Part shown: positions 36,441-48,660 of the stretch, one piece after another | How positions within the stretch are numbered: the first letter of the stretch is position 1 | Layout of the letters: every line of letters starts with the position of its first letter | Origin: Polyodon spathula | Lineage: Eukaryota; Chordata; Actinopteri; Acipenseriformes; Polyodontidae | Assembly (NCBI RefSeq): GCF_017654505.1 | Contig: NC_054553.1 | Location: 12,203,049 to 12,267,048, forward strand | Length of the DNA stretch: 64,000 nucleotides | Direction of reading: 5' to 3' | Made by a program: the position numbers and the translations under genes | Notes under the pieces: generated by a model | Told to the model about the DNA's origin: nothing | Seen by the model: only the letters and a program-made list of their open reading frames with translations | Database searches by the model: none

Positions 36441-37977
36441 CAGGGGTTCCCAAAGTTTTGGTGATGGAGGGCCAATTTCCGGAGGTTGCATGGGATTGGG
36501 GGGGCCACAGAAGAAAATGTACCACCGAAATGTGTCCCAAATAATACCTTTTTTATTTCCTATACATTTCTGTATTTAATTTAGGACTGTATATTACTAC
36601 CACTGCAACACCAGCAGCTTTGAAATGTATTTGTATTTTATCCTGTGTCTTGGTGCCACAACATGCTTAGGTTTGAGCACCAATATATCACCAATATCTT
36701 ACATTGTCCTGCTTACAACAATTAAAGAAGATAATACCAAAATAGGTACTCTTCAAACTATACCAATTAAACTCTTTTGTGAGTAATTTTTCAGTAGTAA
36801 GGCAGAATGCATCTTGACTTGTACAACTAACCACTTCACTGAACTCTCTGGGGACCATACAAATAGTTTGAAATGTGCAAAATTTGAATTAAACAAATTA
36901 TGTAACTTGCCCCATGGTGTGGACAATTAGAGTGATTTCCATAGTAAATGTGTAGAAATAAAACACGGACGCTACTGTATTTCACCTTGATGTTTTTATT
37001 TATTTTTTCTTTCTGAAATCAACAAAATAATCACACATTTCAATTTAAAGCGCAGCATTAATTATTCATAAGTTATCTGCCACTACATTGGCGCTTTTTA
37101 TGCAATTACATATGAATGATACGTAACATCGTACTAGCTACTGTACTGTAGCCTAACTGTAGTCTTATTCAGAAACACTGTACAAAAAAGAAATGTAACA
37201 GTAACAATTTTAAACTGTAGCTGGTACTGTTACTACAGTAGTACTTTCCCTACAGTAGTACTTTCCCTAACAAAAGATCAAAGTTGAACACCAAAACTAC
37301 AATACTGTACAAAGAGCATTTTCCCAATGTAGTTGAAGCTGAATACAGTTTAGCTCTTAAAATAATAAAATCTACAACAGAAAACATGCCTGTATCCTGA
37401 ATCGTAACATTACTTGCAGTCACTCTGTCAACATTACAGAAGCTAGCTAGCTACTTCAGCTGCATAAAGTAATCTAACATTATTTGGATGGTACCTTCAC
37501 GTCTTGGTATCACAGTCTTCGAGCATCTTCCCCCGTGGAAATCGATCAGACAACAAAATAATAATTTAAGTAGAAGCGCTTTTTCTTTTCTTAGGAGGTT
37601 CCATGTTATTTTCCTTCAGCACGGCAAATCTACTGTGCACTATAGGTGCCATTGTTTTGTTTTTTATTTTTTTTTAAAGGGACAGTGCACATATAATGAC
37701 CGTAAAAACTTAATTAATAAAGTTTGCTTGAGTGGGTCCAGATTTGATCCAAAACATGTAAAAATGTATGTTATGGAATTTATATGAATTTTGATTGCTG
37801 TGTATTATTAATTTCCACCAAATTACAAGCGCAATTTTTTACAATTTTTTTCAGAAAATATAATAATAAAGTAAATGGTCAGAAAGAAGGTGGGGGGTTG
37901 AGGGTGGGCTTTGGGGGACGCACCAAACGTCCTCGTGGGCCGCATTTGGCCCGCGGGCCGCACTTTGGGAACCCCTG
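36441..37977. mobile_element. Non-autonomous hAT (Charlie-like) element with perfect 8-bp target duplication
   Basis: Inverted ends CAGGGGTTCCCAAAG at both sides and subterminal gggccgcatttggcccgcgg typical of Charlie-like elements. The flanks are CTATAGAC at 36433-36440 and CTATAGAC at 37978-37985, a perfect 8-bp duplication as expected for hAT. The 1,537-bp element has no transposase ORF. Confidence 0.9.
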
Positions 37978-38254
37978 CTATAGACTAACGATTTAAAGTA
38001 CCGTACTAAGTGGAACAAATATGAAAAAGCCCAAAATGTATTGACAACTTTTGTAACTGAACAATTCATAATCACAAATCCATGTACCTATATTTTACAT
38101 ATAAAAGATTGTACTTATATTTAACAGGCTATATGTATACTTGTGTTAAAGTATGCTTTTAGTAGCCAATGCTACATATTAGTAGGCTGTAGCATGCATG
38201 GGGTAGGGGTCAGGACTAGTAGGTGACGCAACACAACAACATTGATACACTTGT

Positions 38255-38340
38255 GAGGGGTTGCGGCTCTCGTATAGCGGATTGCCGCTGTAGCCGCTGA
38301 GCTGGAGGTGCCGGGTTCAACCTCTGCCTATGCAATGTAT
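38255..38340 (+). other. Weak tRNA/SINE-like segment
   Basis: A B-box-like GGTTCAACCTC at about 38317 follows a GC-rich stretch with an A-box-like agcggattgcc. It does not fold as a proper cloverleaf by eye. Could be a SINE head; low confidence. Confidence 0.15.
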
Positions 38341-38371
38341 TGTCTTTTTTTTTCTTTTTTTAAATAATTTT

Positions 38372-38380
<9 letters not shown>

Positions 38381-38440
<60 letters not shown>
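38381..38440. repeat. (TA)n microsatellite at the edge of a Tc1 element
   Basis: Pure TA run of about 60 bp ending exactly where the Tc1 terminus begins. Confidence 0.95.
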
Positions 38441-38442
<2 letters not shown>

Positions 38443-40258
38443 CTCTGGAAAAAATTAAGAGACCACTGCAAAATTATCAGTTTCTCTGGTTTTACTATTT
38501 ATAGGTATGTGTTTGGGTAAAATGAACATTTTTGTTTTATTCTATAAACTACTGACAACATTTCTCCCAAATTTCAAATAAAAATATTGTTATTTAGAGC
38601 ATTTATTTGCAGAAAATGACAACTGGTCAAAATAACAAAAAAGATGCAGTGTTGACAGACCTCGAATAATGCAAAGAAAATAAGTTCAGATTCATTTTTA
38701 AACAACACAATACTAATGTTTTAACTTAAGAAGAGCTCAGAAATCAATATTTGCTGCAATAACCCTGATTTTCAAGCACAGCTTTCATGCGTCTTGGCAT
38801 GCTCTCCACCAGTCTTTCACATTGATGTTGGGTGACTTTATGCCACTCCTGGCGCAAAAATTCAAGCAGCTCAGCTTTGTTTGATGGCTTGTGACCATCC
38901 ATCTTCCTCTTGATCACATTCCAGAGGTTTTCAATGGGGTTCAGGTCTGGAGATTGGGCTGGCCATGACAGGGTCTTGATCTGGTGGTCCTCCATCCACA
39001 CCTTGATTGACCTGGCTGTGTGGCATAGAGCATTGTCCTGCTGGAAAAACCAATCTTCAGAGGTGGGGAACATTGTCAGAGCAGAAGGAAGCAAGTTTTC
39101 TTCCAGGACAACCTTGAATTTGGCTTGATTCATGCGTCCTTCACAAAGACAAATCTGCCCGATTCCAGCCTTGCTGAAGCACCCCCAGATCATCACCGAT
39201 CCTCCACCACATTTCACAGTGGGTGCGAGACACTGTGGCTTGTAGGCCTCTCCAGGTCTCCGTCTAACCATTAGACGACCAGGTGTTGGGCAAAGCTGAA
39301 AATTGGACTCATCAGAGAAGATGACCTTACTCCAGTCCTCTACAGTCCAATCCTTATGGTCTTTTTCAAACATCAGCTTGGCTCTTCTTTGCTTCTCATT
39401 GATGAAGGGCTTTTTTCTAGCTTTGCACGACTTCAGCCCTGCCCCTAGGAGCCTGTTTCAACCGTCCTCGTCGTGCACTTCACCACAGCTGCCATTTGCC
39501 ATTCTTTTTGCAGGTCACTTGATGTCATCCTACGGTTGCTGAGTGACATTCGAATGAGTTGATGGTCATCCGCACCAAACGTCCTTGGCCCGAGACACTG
39601 TGGCTTGTAGGCCTCTCCAGGTCTCCGTCTAACCATTAGACGACCAGGTGTTGGGCAAAGCTGAAAATTGGACTCATCAGAGAAGATGACCTTACTCCAG
39701 TCCTCTACAGTCCAATCCTTATGGTCTTTTTCAAACATCAGCTTGGCTCTTCTTTGCTTCTCATTGATGAAGGGCTTTTTTCTAGCTTTGCACGACTTCA
39801 GCCCTGCCCCTAGGAGCCTGTTTCAACCGTCCTCGTCGTGCACTTCACCACAGCTGCCATTTGCCATTCTTTTTGCAGGTCACTTGATGTCATCGTACGG
39901 TTGCTGAGTGACATTCGAATGAGTTGTCGGTCATCCCGGGCAGTGGAGAGTCGTTTTTGCCCTCTGCTGGTCTGTAGCTTTGTTGTCCCCAATGTGTGCT
40001 GCTTGACCTTGTTCTTATGAACCGCCGTCTTTGAAATTTTAAGGATGGAAGCAACCCGACGCTCACTGTATCCCTGTGCCAGTAAAGCCAGAATTGAACC
40101 CTTCTTTTCTTCACTCAAAACTTTCCTTTTCAACTCTTTGGGCATGGTCAATAGTTATTGTTTGATTCCAATTACTTTTTTGGTACTACTAGCACTATTT
40201 TGCCATCCAGAAGGTCCTATTGCAAGAGGATAGCGATGACCACAGGAGTGGTTTTTAT
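38441..40258 (-). mobile_element. Tc1-like transposon, rearranged, right end missing
   Basis: The left terminus (agctctggaaaaaattaaga, then gaccactgcaaaa) is a very common fish Tc1 end, next to a TA run. The transposase lies on the minus strand. The N-terminal part starts at the ATG at 40151 (MTMPKELKRKVLSEEKKGSI), with a helix-turn-helix ERRVASILKISKTAVHK. The DDE part (38744-39373) has FSDESNF, FFQQDNALCH and NPIENLW. Between them a 365-bp tandem duplication (39226-39562 and 39591-39927) and a frameshift break the gene. The sequence after about 40258 no longer resembles a Tc1, and the right inverted repeat is missing. Confidence 0.85.
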
Positions 40259-40560
40259 ACTTTTCCTCGGGGGGGTGGGGGATGTCTCATTTTAATAAAA
40301 AAAACCAACCTGTATGAAAACCCACACTTTTAAAATATAATTTGTACCAATCGCTCAGATTTTGAGCCCTGGTCCTCTTCAGTTCCTGTTTGGAAGCACA
40401 CCAAAACAAACCACAATCCTTAGTACTGTACTAAAGCTGGAGATCAGCTAGTCCCCAACTTTGTTCCGCTTTTTTTTCGTTGCAATTGGTATTAAGTTAA
40501 TACGCAGCTGGGGATGATCCTGGTACAGAACTTAGCACGCAGCTCCATACTAACTCATAC

Positions 40561-41696
40561 TTTGTTTGTAAAATCCTTTGCAAAAACGTTTCTATTTGTA
40601 TCACACAAAAAAAATGCCTCCATGCAGACCTGATACCCTGTTTGTTCCAACTTGAAAACACAAACATAGTTTGGTTGAGTAGCAATGAGTTTTTTTTTTT
40701 TTTTCGGTTATACTATTCATTAAAAGATGCTGTATCCGAACAAAATATTTATAATATGTATTGTATGTTGTTCTCAATACTGCCTCTCTTGTAAAACTGC
40801 ATTGTTAATAAAAAGAAAGAAAGAAAGAAAATAGTAGCAAAGCGTAACGTCACTGCCTTAACAGTCTCTTTTAGCAAATGGTAATCAGTTGTTAAGTAGT
40901 GGACTCACACTAGCTGCAACCACCAACATTCAAGCTTTCTCTTACTCCCTCTGCTGCTTGTTACATCCAAACGAACATGCATAATGTGGATAATGTTTCT
41001 AGGCTAAGACAGGCCTCCTCCAACATTACACACACAAGCGCACACACAGGTGACAGCAGCAACAGGAAAAAACAACATCCAGGAACAGAAAGTAACAGTG
41101 GTCTTGTTCTAAACCTCCACAAAGTGGGGCACTACAATGTTTTACAAAGGCATGGTGTGAATGAAGGACATTTTATAATGCGTCTTATTTTATTAGCTAT
41201 CTTTATTTTAGTACTAGTGACGATATTGTCGATATATATATATAAAAAACCACCCACATTTTCCAACGTCGCGATAATATCAAATATTGGCAAACCCTAG
41301 TGTAGTGTACACGAGTTACATGTGTAGCGTATGCGAATTCACTGTGTAGTGTATGCAATTTCACAATGTTGTGATGTGTTTTTAGTATGCAGTGTATGCC
41401 ATTTCAGTATGTAGTGATGATATCTTTTCAGCCAAAAAAGCAGGCAAGGTAATCTAAGATGTTACCATAATATAAAACAGTAATGTAGCACGAGTCTTAC
41501 TAAAACAGGGTCAACGAATTTCTCAAACTGACCATTTTAAAAAAGGTGAAAGCAGAACGCAGAAAAATACTTGGAAATGTAATTAGGAAGTGTATTGCTT
41601 AGAAAAATATATATATTTTGGGAATTCAAAATAAAATGTACTGCAGCATACTTTATTGAAGTAAACAAAAACTGTCATTCACTAAATTTAGCTCTG
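40561..41696. other. FSIP2 intron with a possible hAT-type terminus
   Basis: At about 41255-41300 the minus strand reads ctagggtttgccaatatttg, then atattatcgcgacgttgg, which recalls the ends of a widespread hAT-like repeat. Nothing else is supported in this stretch. Confidence 0.3.
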
Positions 41697-42275
41697 TGAC
41701 AGAACAAATAAATCATCGGCAATAATCTTCCTCCCGACCTAACCTGAGCAGAGTGCCCCGTAATGGATGGTTTGTTGGTTCATTCCAGGGTCAGTCGGAA
41801 GCCGGCCATCCATGAAGGGGGTGGGGCCACGATAACAGAAGTCAGCGCCTTAATGTGGTAGGCGATGTGTCAGTCACCAATTGGTGGAGACGTTATTGGC
41901 CACGCAACCGAAAGAGGCGGTGACAGAGGGAATTTAGGGGAAAATGCCCCAGTGATCTGTTCCTTAGTTTTATGGTTAAACTACAAGGACTGTAAGCACA
42001 AAGAGAATTAAAAGTACTGTGAGTGTTTCGTGTTTTGTTTGTTTGTCAGCTAATTGTCATTGTTTGTTTTGCTAGACGTCTAACACGAACCGGGAGCGTC
42101 GCTGCACACCAGCACCAAGCCCCGGAGTACCCACTGCCAGGAGACGTGTCTGTGTCTGTGTACTGTGTGATTAAAGTGTGTTAATCTTTTGGGACTGTAA
42201 TCCTCCTTTTGCACGGCGACATACACATGTTGGTGTGTAGAGCCTGTTCTTATTATTTAAAGTGTTGTTGACACG
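41697..42275. mobile_element. LTR-like repeat, family C, copy 2
   Basis: Starts TGTGACAGAACAAAT and shares the ordered blocks listed for the copy at 2692-3290. It ends near gttgttgacacgtaaccc. Probably a solo LTR; no target duplication identified. Confidence 0.5.
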
Positions 42276-42495
42276 TAACCCAGCAGGAAATAAAGAGCTG
42301 TTAATTGTGATTTGTCTGTTCCGGAGCACTGCATCATCACTACACCTGTGCACTGCAAGCCACTCGTTCACAAGCTCTCTCATTGCAGGGTTTGACATTA
42401 ACCATGGCTCAGCGGCCCAGGGCCGGTAGAGATTGCAGTTTGGCCGGTAGTTATGAAGCACCACAGGCCCAACTGGGCCGGTTACATTTAACTAG

Positions 42496-42679
<184 letters not shown>

Positions 42680-43049
42680 TTTCCGTTTCATGAATCCTGG
42701 AAAATGGGCCAGTATGCCAAAAAGCTGAAAATTGTCAAAAAGCTGAAAATTAATTTACAAACCATTTTTTAAAAACATAACTACGAACTAATCCTAACCT
42801 TCCCCCCACACGTCATATTTGTTGTACAGTCAGAATCTGAGACTGTGTACCGAAGTGCTGTGTTGGTACTCGTTCCCGCGACATGGCAAATCTTTTACAA
42901 ATGGGATTTTCTACAACTAAGCAACCAATAAGCCAAAAGGAAAGCGTTCAAATCAATAAATCATAAAGTAATTATGGAAAAAAATTAAGACGAACATTTA
43001 GAGTGGAGGTTCATCTGGCTTCATTATGACAGTGAGGGGGAGGGTCTAG

Positions 43050-43400
43050 GTTGGTCAGGGTGTCCTCGGCTCACCACGCACCAGCGACCCCTGTAGTCTG
43101 GCTGTGCACCTGCGAGCTTGCCTGTTAGCTGCCCGGGAGCTGCGTTGTCCTCCTACGCTGTAGCTCCTGGGTGGCTGCATGGTGAATCCGCAGTGTGTAA
43201 AGAAGTGGTTGACTGACGGCACAAGCTTCAGAGGACAGCGTGTGTTCATCTTCGCTGCTCCCGAGTAAGCGCAGGGGTGGTAGCGGTGAGCTGAGCCTAA
43301 ATAGTAATTGGGCATTTCAAATTGGGTGAAAATAACGAAAAAATAATTGGCAACGACTAAATTTATAAATAATAAAAAGTTGTGCCGATGGATACCCAGT
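43050..43400 (-). mobile_element. Candidate SINE
   Basis: About 350 bp with a GC-rich body (cctgcgagcttgcctgttag, gctgcccgggagctgcgttg) and an A/T-rich end gggtgaaaataacgaaaaaa. It looks like a dispersed short element of non-teleost fish that I know only vaguely. No clear A and B boxes were identified, so the class is uncertain, and so is the strand. Confidence 0.3.
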
Positions 43401-43748
43401 ACGCGACCCAATTGTCAAACTTTTATTTGGGATCCGATGCGTTCACGTAAAAAATGCCATTCACAATCTTTCCAGGACTTGCTGGTATCACTCAGCAAGA
43501 TTGCCGCTGACTTGGGAGTGGCTACACAAGCGACAACGCTCTGAGAAGGACTGTTATTTTGTATTATGAATATTGTTTTAATAGTGTTTATTATTAGGAT
43601 TAGGGATGGGAATTTCCTATTTGAATACTGAGTATTGTTGTGTATTCGATTACCCAAACTCTGGTCCCTTATGCTACCAAGAATAAAAGGCAAATGCATG
43701 TGTACAAGCAGACAGCATAACAGCGTAAGCCAGTAAAGTTTAGCCGGG

Positions 43749-44062
43749 TTCACAAAGTGTTCAAACAAAGTTGAGATTTCATCGTTCAATACCATATTTC
43801 CTTAGGCACAAGTTTTTCCTTTTGTTTACTGAATTAAAATGCAGAACTCAGTAAGCAGCAACGTCACAGCGCGTAGCTCTTCCAATTAAAGCAACAGTAG
43901 CATAATAATATTCACAAAGTGTTCAAACAATGTCCAATACAAGATTTCTTCGCTCTGTACCCTACTTCCTTGGGCATAAGTTTTAAGGAATTAAAATACA
44001 CAGAACTCAATGAGCAGCAACGTCACAGCGCGATATCTCTGATTAAAGCAACAGTAGCAAAA
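43749..44062. repeat. Two diverged tandem copies of about 162 bp
   Basis: The blocks ttcacaaagtgttcaaacaa, cagaactca, gagcagcaacgtcacagcgc and attaaagcaacagtagcaa occur in the same order at 43749-43905 and 43911-44062. Confidence 0.75.
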
Positions 44063-44857
44063 TATTGCGCAACCCACCTAATAATAATTTTTGCTGTAGT
44101 GTATTCAGAATAAAATAACACATATCATATAGCAACCTAAATATTCTACATCTGTTTAATTCTAACAAATAATATTTATAACATAATCTTAGTGTAAATA
44201 TTGTAACCTGGCAAAAATAGAAAATACGTTCCAACAATACAATAGTTTAACATTACTAATTACAGCTAGCCATCAAGTACTGACATCAGATGAATCTAAG
44301 TCAAGTTACTTTATTTGTTCAATAACCTGCAAATAATTCAAAACAAGGATACCTGGTTGTACTTTTAATGGTCAGTTGAAACACTGACGTTACTCCATCC
44401 ATTCACAGAAAGTCAACAGTAGATGTTTTACATTGAACTGCAGTCCAGAGTTAAAAAATATAACTCCTTTCAACTCCAAGTATCTTGCCTTTTCTTATTA
44501 GTCACTACATTGATCTGCTTAACATTTAGCATGTCTTTATATTCACCATAACGTTAAATTACTTTTCTAATTTCAATGTTACCCAAGTTTGGATTACTTC
44601 TTTTAGCACTTGCTACATACATGTTAAATGGCTGAAGTAACACACAGTATATTGAAAGGCTTAATTTAGCCACTTTCTTTTAAGACGTGAGCTCTCTTTG
44701 GTTACCATACACAGTTAGAAACATACTGAAAATAAAAACCATCATGAAAAATATATATAAATATATTGGGCCAGATATAATTGCATCCGGGCCAGTAAAA
44801 ACACTAGCTCAGTGGCCCGAGGGGCCAGTAGTTACAAATGTAAACGTAGAGCCCTGG

Positions 44858-45616
44858 ATTGTGCTAATGAAAATATCTAAAATATAAGACAATGTGCTTG
44901 GTGTGGTGTATTTAATGTTGCAAAAAGCAGAACGAACTCACTGCAATTTAAACTTGTTTTTACTGAAAAATAAACTGTAACATGTAATCGCACAAGCTGT
45001 CTGTGTTACATGCTATCAGATCAGGACTTCACTATTTGAGCTGCAGCATGCTATTTACCATATTACAACTGTACACAATTTAAGGTGTGGTCACAAATAC
45101 CATACATAACACCTAAAAAATATTTAAAATATGAACATGCTGAGTTCATTGCAGTCATCAGCTGCATAGATTAACCATTTAGCAGAATGAGGCAACATGT
45201 ACTTTAAGTAGTAGAATATGACAGCATGGTATACTTCTTTAGTTTCCCATGAATGCATTATGTACGGCATGATTAAACATAATCATACACAAACATGTTG
45301 TAGTGCTATGAGTGATAGACCTATCGACACAATTACTAGTACTCAATTTTGAAGTAAAAATATCAAAATCAGTTTTTCTCCACAATACAGTAAGACAAGA
45401 AATTGTATTTGTACAAAAGCACAAATTCGATGTCAATTTAATTCCAGAAGACGCCAATGTCATAAATTACAAAAAGCCTACCGTGCAAAGTGTCTCAATA
45501 GCACTTCAGAGATATGCTAAATTTAATCATTTTTAATCTGTGATTGTAATGTCCACAGCTAATAGGCTGGTGATGGACAATAAGTAAAAAAAAAAAAAAA
45601 AAAAAAAAAAACTTAC
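44858..45616. other. FSIP2 intron, no feature recognised
   Basis: AT-rich sequence ending in a poly(A) run at 45587-45611 next to the donor of the 37-bp exon. Confidence 0.5.
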
Positions 45617-45653
45617 TTTTCCTCGTAAACTGTCTTCTAACATTTTCCTCTGT
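45617..45653 (-). CDS. fsip2: FSIP2 micro-exon of 37 bp
   Basis: The smallest exon, 37 bp, with acceptor atttgacag|ACA and a consensus donor AAAA|gtaagt. It completes the phase-2 codon of the previous exon (giving Leu) and ends in phase 0. It encodes QRKMLEDSLRGK. The phase-0 end fits the phase-0 start of the giant exon at 26105. A poly(A) run of about 25 bases follows the donor in the intron. Confidence 0.7.
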
Positions 45654-45838
45654 CTGTCAAATAAAAACATAGAATATTAACAGTTCTTTTATTGCTGTAT
45701 TTCTGTATTTAGCCTGAAACCTTATAAGTCAATTATTAGATTGTGTGTGGGATGTCTTTTATGTACACATTCATATTCTACCCAGTCTACTTTTTAATGA
45801 GTGAGCTGAAGAGAAAGATAGACATGTACAGTACTTAC

Positions 45839-45917
45839 AAATCAGAAAGCTGATGAGTAAGCAATATCTTGTTCACTGTCACCCCTCCTACGGATGTGGA
45901 TGAAGATGTTACTATCC
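45839..45917 (-). CDS. fsip2: FSIP2 small exon
   Basis: Exon of 79 bp with acceptor attttctag|GG and donor ATTT|gtaagt, phase 1 in and phase 2 out. It encodes GIVTSSSTSVGGVTVNKILL followed by THQLSD. It lies 321 bp from the exon on one side and 185 bp from the one on the other, so the three small exons at 45.6-46.3 kb form a tight cluster just before the 19.5-kb intron. Confidence 0.75.
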
Positions 45918-46126
45918 CTAGAAAATACAAAAATGCATTAGTTTAGTATCCAGATGCTTTCTCAGACAGATATTGAGGGTGGGCATGAATGTAATAATGT
46001 GTCTCCCTTTTGTTTACAAAAAACACTTATGACTTCACATTATCTCAAGTTTAATACAGTCTGAATTTCGCTTATTTATAGACCAACAATTTCTTATTTG
46101 TACAGTTCCTTCTGAAATTGTATTTG

Positions 46127-46164
46127 GTTCAATATGGACTTCAGTATTGAAGTCCATATTGAAC
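46127..46164. repeat. Short perfect hairpin
   Basis: Arms gttcaatatggacttca (46127-46143) and tgaagtccatattgaac (46148-46164) pair perfectly over 17 bp with a 4-base loop, in the intron 75 bp past the donor of exon 46239-46308. Confidence 0.9.
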
Positions 46165-46238
46165 TTTAGTATAAGTGCAGAAACGAGATATTAAAATGGT
46201 ATAGTTGTGTATTGTACATGGCTCTTTATCCTTCTTAC

Positions 46239-46308
46239 CTGATGCACAAATGTTAACAGTAGAGGCTTCCTTTTGTTTTTCCACTGCTATCTCCTTGTTT
46301 GCATGTCT
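46239..46308 (-). CDS. fsip2: FSIP2 small exon
   Basis: Exon of 70 bp with acceptor ctatacag|AGA and donor ATCAG|gtaag, phase 0 in and phase 1 out. It encodes RHANKEIAVEKQKEASTVNI plus CASG. It lies almost 9.8 kb from the previous exon, across an intron full of transposon remains. The chain of matching phases through the next two exons into the giant exon supports it. Confidence 0.7.
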
Positions 46309-47448
46309 CTGTATAGAGGAAAAAGGATCAACTAATAAAATAGCCAACTTAAAATAGCTCAGTGGCTCGCCAAGTACAGTGGATTCCATGGAAACCTCCC
46401 ACAGTAGCATGGTAAACTTGCAGCACCTCGAGGCACGTCACAGGATACTACGGTTATCGTGCTGGGCACCTTGAAGTTTAAAACCAATATTTTCTTTCTC
46501 CAGCACAGTGCACCAGGGTGATTTCAGGAATTTTTAAAAAACCTTCTGCCCATACAAAAGCTATTTAAATGTAAATGTTGTTCACAGGATTTTTTATTCC
46601 AAAAAAAAGGTATTAAAGAAAGGGGAAAAATCAATAGATGACGTTATGTTAATTATATGAATAACTACGTTTTCTTTCAGTCAGCGATTGGTGAAACGTG
46701 ATAATAACCTTCAATCTTACCGTACCTTATACCATTGTTGCAACTATCCAAATCAATAGATGCAATTGTTTTGGCCAAGTTTCATACTACAAGTTAGTAA
46801 AAAAAAAAGAAAAAAAAAAAGTGAAATGTAATGTCAGTATGGCTGACTCAATGGGTGCAAGCCCACGAATACACAACATTCAAATATATCAATTATATTT
46901 AATCTCCAGTTAAGTTCTAAGCCTCATACGGTTTTTAAAAATATTTAAATGTATGTTGCTTAAATGCCCATTTCAGCTATATACTGTTTCCAGCAAAATG
47001 CACTTTTAGTTTAAATTTGTTATTATTTGTATTATTTTAGAGGCAGGGTTGTGTGATTTTTAACAGTAATCTTACATGTGATTGTTGTGCAGTTCACGCA
47101 CAATAATCTCAGATCAAACCTGGGAACAATCAATCTCAAGCTTACTATCTATAAGTAACATCAAAGCATTGAGCCTTTAATTATCTGGCCCTGACTCACA
47201 TAAAAGAATTAACAGTTCTATGAAGAACTATGCCTTAATAAATACTGTATACTACTCTTAGATACTGTATTAAATAATACTCAAACTGTATTTTTAAAAT
47301 TACTTTTTGATTGACAACGAGGCTAGTGATGTATAGGTTAGGCTGTATTGTTTAAAATTGTTACATTGTTATAAAATGTATTTAAAAAAAAAAAAAAAAA
47401 AAGTTTCTGCTTGTATTAAATCTTTGTCTGTTCGTAAAAAATGTGTGA
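46309..47448. other. FSIP2 intron, no feature recognised apart from poly(A) runs
   Basis: Intron sequence with A-rich runs near 46800 and 47384. No coding or transposon signal that I can name. Confidence 0.45.
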
Positions 47449-47650
47449 CAGGGCAGAGGCCCAGCACACTGGGGGAATGTCTATTTTGTGGCTGCTTTGC
47501 ACAGCCATAATGTAACTGTTAATTGTTTTATTAATTTAATTAGGTATGCCTGTCTGCAATTAGTAGGAAGATGTATATAAGCAGGGCAGCAAATGGAGGG
47601 GGGTTGCCTGTGTCAAGGCTAAGGCCTGAGAAGAGACCTGTGAGGAACCT
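47449..47650 (+). mobile_element. Possible LTR 5' part (family D)
   Basis: Begins TGTGACAGGGCAGAGGCC and has a TATA box (gtatataagcagggc, about 47575) after about 125 bp, like the other LTRs in the window. The end is not defined, and a pyrimidine-rich stretch (47660-47870) follows. Confidence 0.35.
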
Positions 47651-48319
47651 TATGAAAGGTACTGTGTGCTCTCATTCCTCTCCTCACTCTCAAACGCAAC
47701 CACTCTTAACTCTCTCTCTCAATTCCCTCACTGCCATATCCCGCTTCTCTCTTTCAAACTGTCATCGCCACACACACACCCAAGGCCCTCCCCCCCCCTT
47801 CCTCACTCATTGGTCCAACATTCCCTACCTCTGACTGGTCGTGTCAGACCTGTTCCCACCCCCCCTCAATGACAGTCACACACAGGCAGTCTTTCAGCTC
47901 TAAGTCGCACACGCACCAAAACACACAGAGATTGCTAACAGATCTGAACAAGAATAACACAGTTTACAAACACACATTATTTACAGAGTACTCCCATCCC
48001 CTTCCCCAGTCCACAATCAGGTCCATTCCCACATTGTCCCCAGCTTTTTGAAGCAACGTTGCTTTGTTTGCTGACTAACAGTTTCAAGCATGCTTTAGCA
48101 AGTGCACAGCATCTAACAGAGACATTTTATTTACACTAAATTTTTATGCTGATGCTCATCACTTTTCTCTTTCCAGCCATGGTTGGTTGCTGTTGCAGTC
48201 AGTGCTGTTTTTCAAACTGTAAATAAACCCGATATTGCATACAGGGATTAAATAGCAAAGGTACAGTACTTAGTAGCGAAGTGCAAAAAGTTGATTGATC
48301 GATCTGTCAAGCTTTTTTA

Positions 48320-48660
48320 CTATTGTAAAGTGCTGCCTTTTATTGAAATCTTTGTGAATGTCAAGGTAACAAGGTAAAAACAGCTGATTTGTGGATTAGT
48401 AAGAACATTACTACAGTATAAGCAGTGCGTTTGTTACTGAAATCTATGTGAATGACAAGGTAAGAGGTGAAAGCAGCTGATTTGTGGATTAATAAGAGTG
48501 ATTACTACAGTATAAGCAGTGTGTTTGTTATTTAAATGTAAGTGAATGGCACATAACGAAATCCAAACAGCTGAATTTGCCCGAAAAATACGGCATGCTT
48601 AACACAGTATAAACAGTGCCTTTGTGAATCAAATCAGTGTTAATGGCAAACGCAAAGCTA
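48320..48660. repeat. Tandem repeat of about 100 bp, 3-4 decaying copies
   Basis: The blocks gaatgtcaaggtaa / gaatgacaaggtaa / gaatggcacataa, cagctgatttgtggatta, and cagtataagcagtg recur about every 100 bp (at about 48322, 48430, 48527 and 48620). The first two copies are the most alike, and the others diverge. Confidence 0.8.

Larger units (their letters stand above)
36190..40560. mobile_element. Foldback-type element with other transposons inserted in it
   Basis: Blocks at 36285-36345 (aagttaaataccaactgcaa, gaagttggtctccagctgca) recur inverted at 40430-40497 (agctggagatcagctagtcc, gttgcaattggtattaagtt). A direct-type block (ctggggatgatcc, acgcagctcc) is shared by 36230-36270 and 40505-40550. 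This suggests the two ends of one palindromic element, now separated by the hAT at 36441-37977 and the Tc1 at about 38441-40258. The family is not identified (the tgcaacgaac blocks recall Harbinger MITEs). Confidence 0.45.

Noticed and set aside
38255..38340. tRNA gene
   Set aside because: Only a B-box-like motif; no acceptor-stem pairing or anticodon arm could be drawn by eye.
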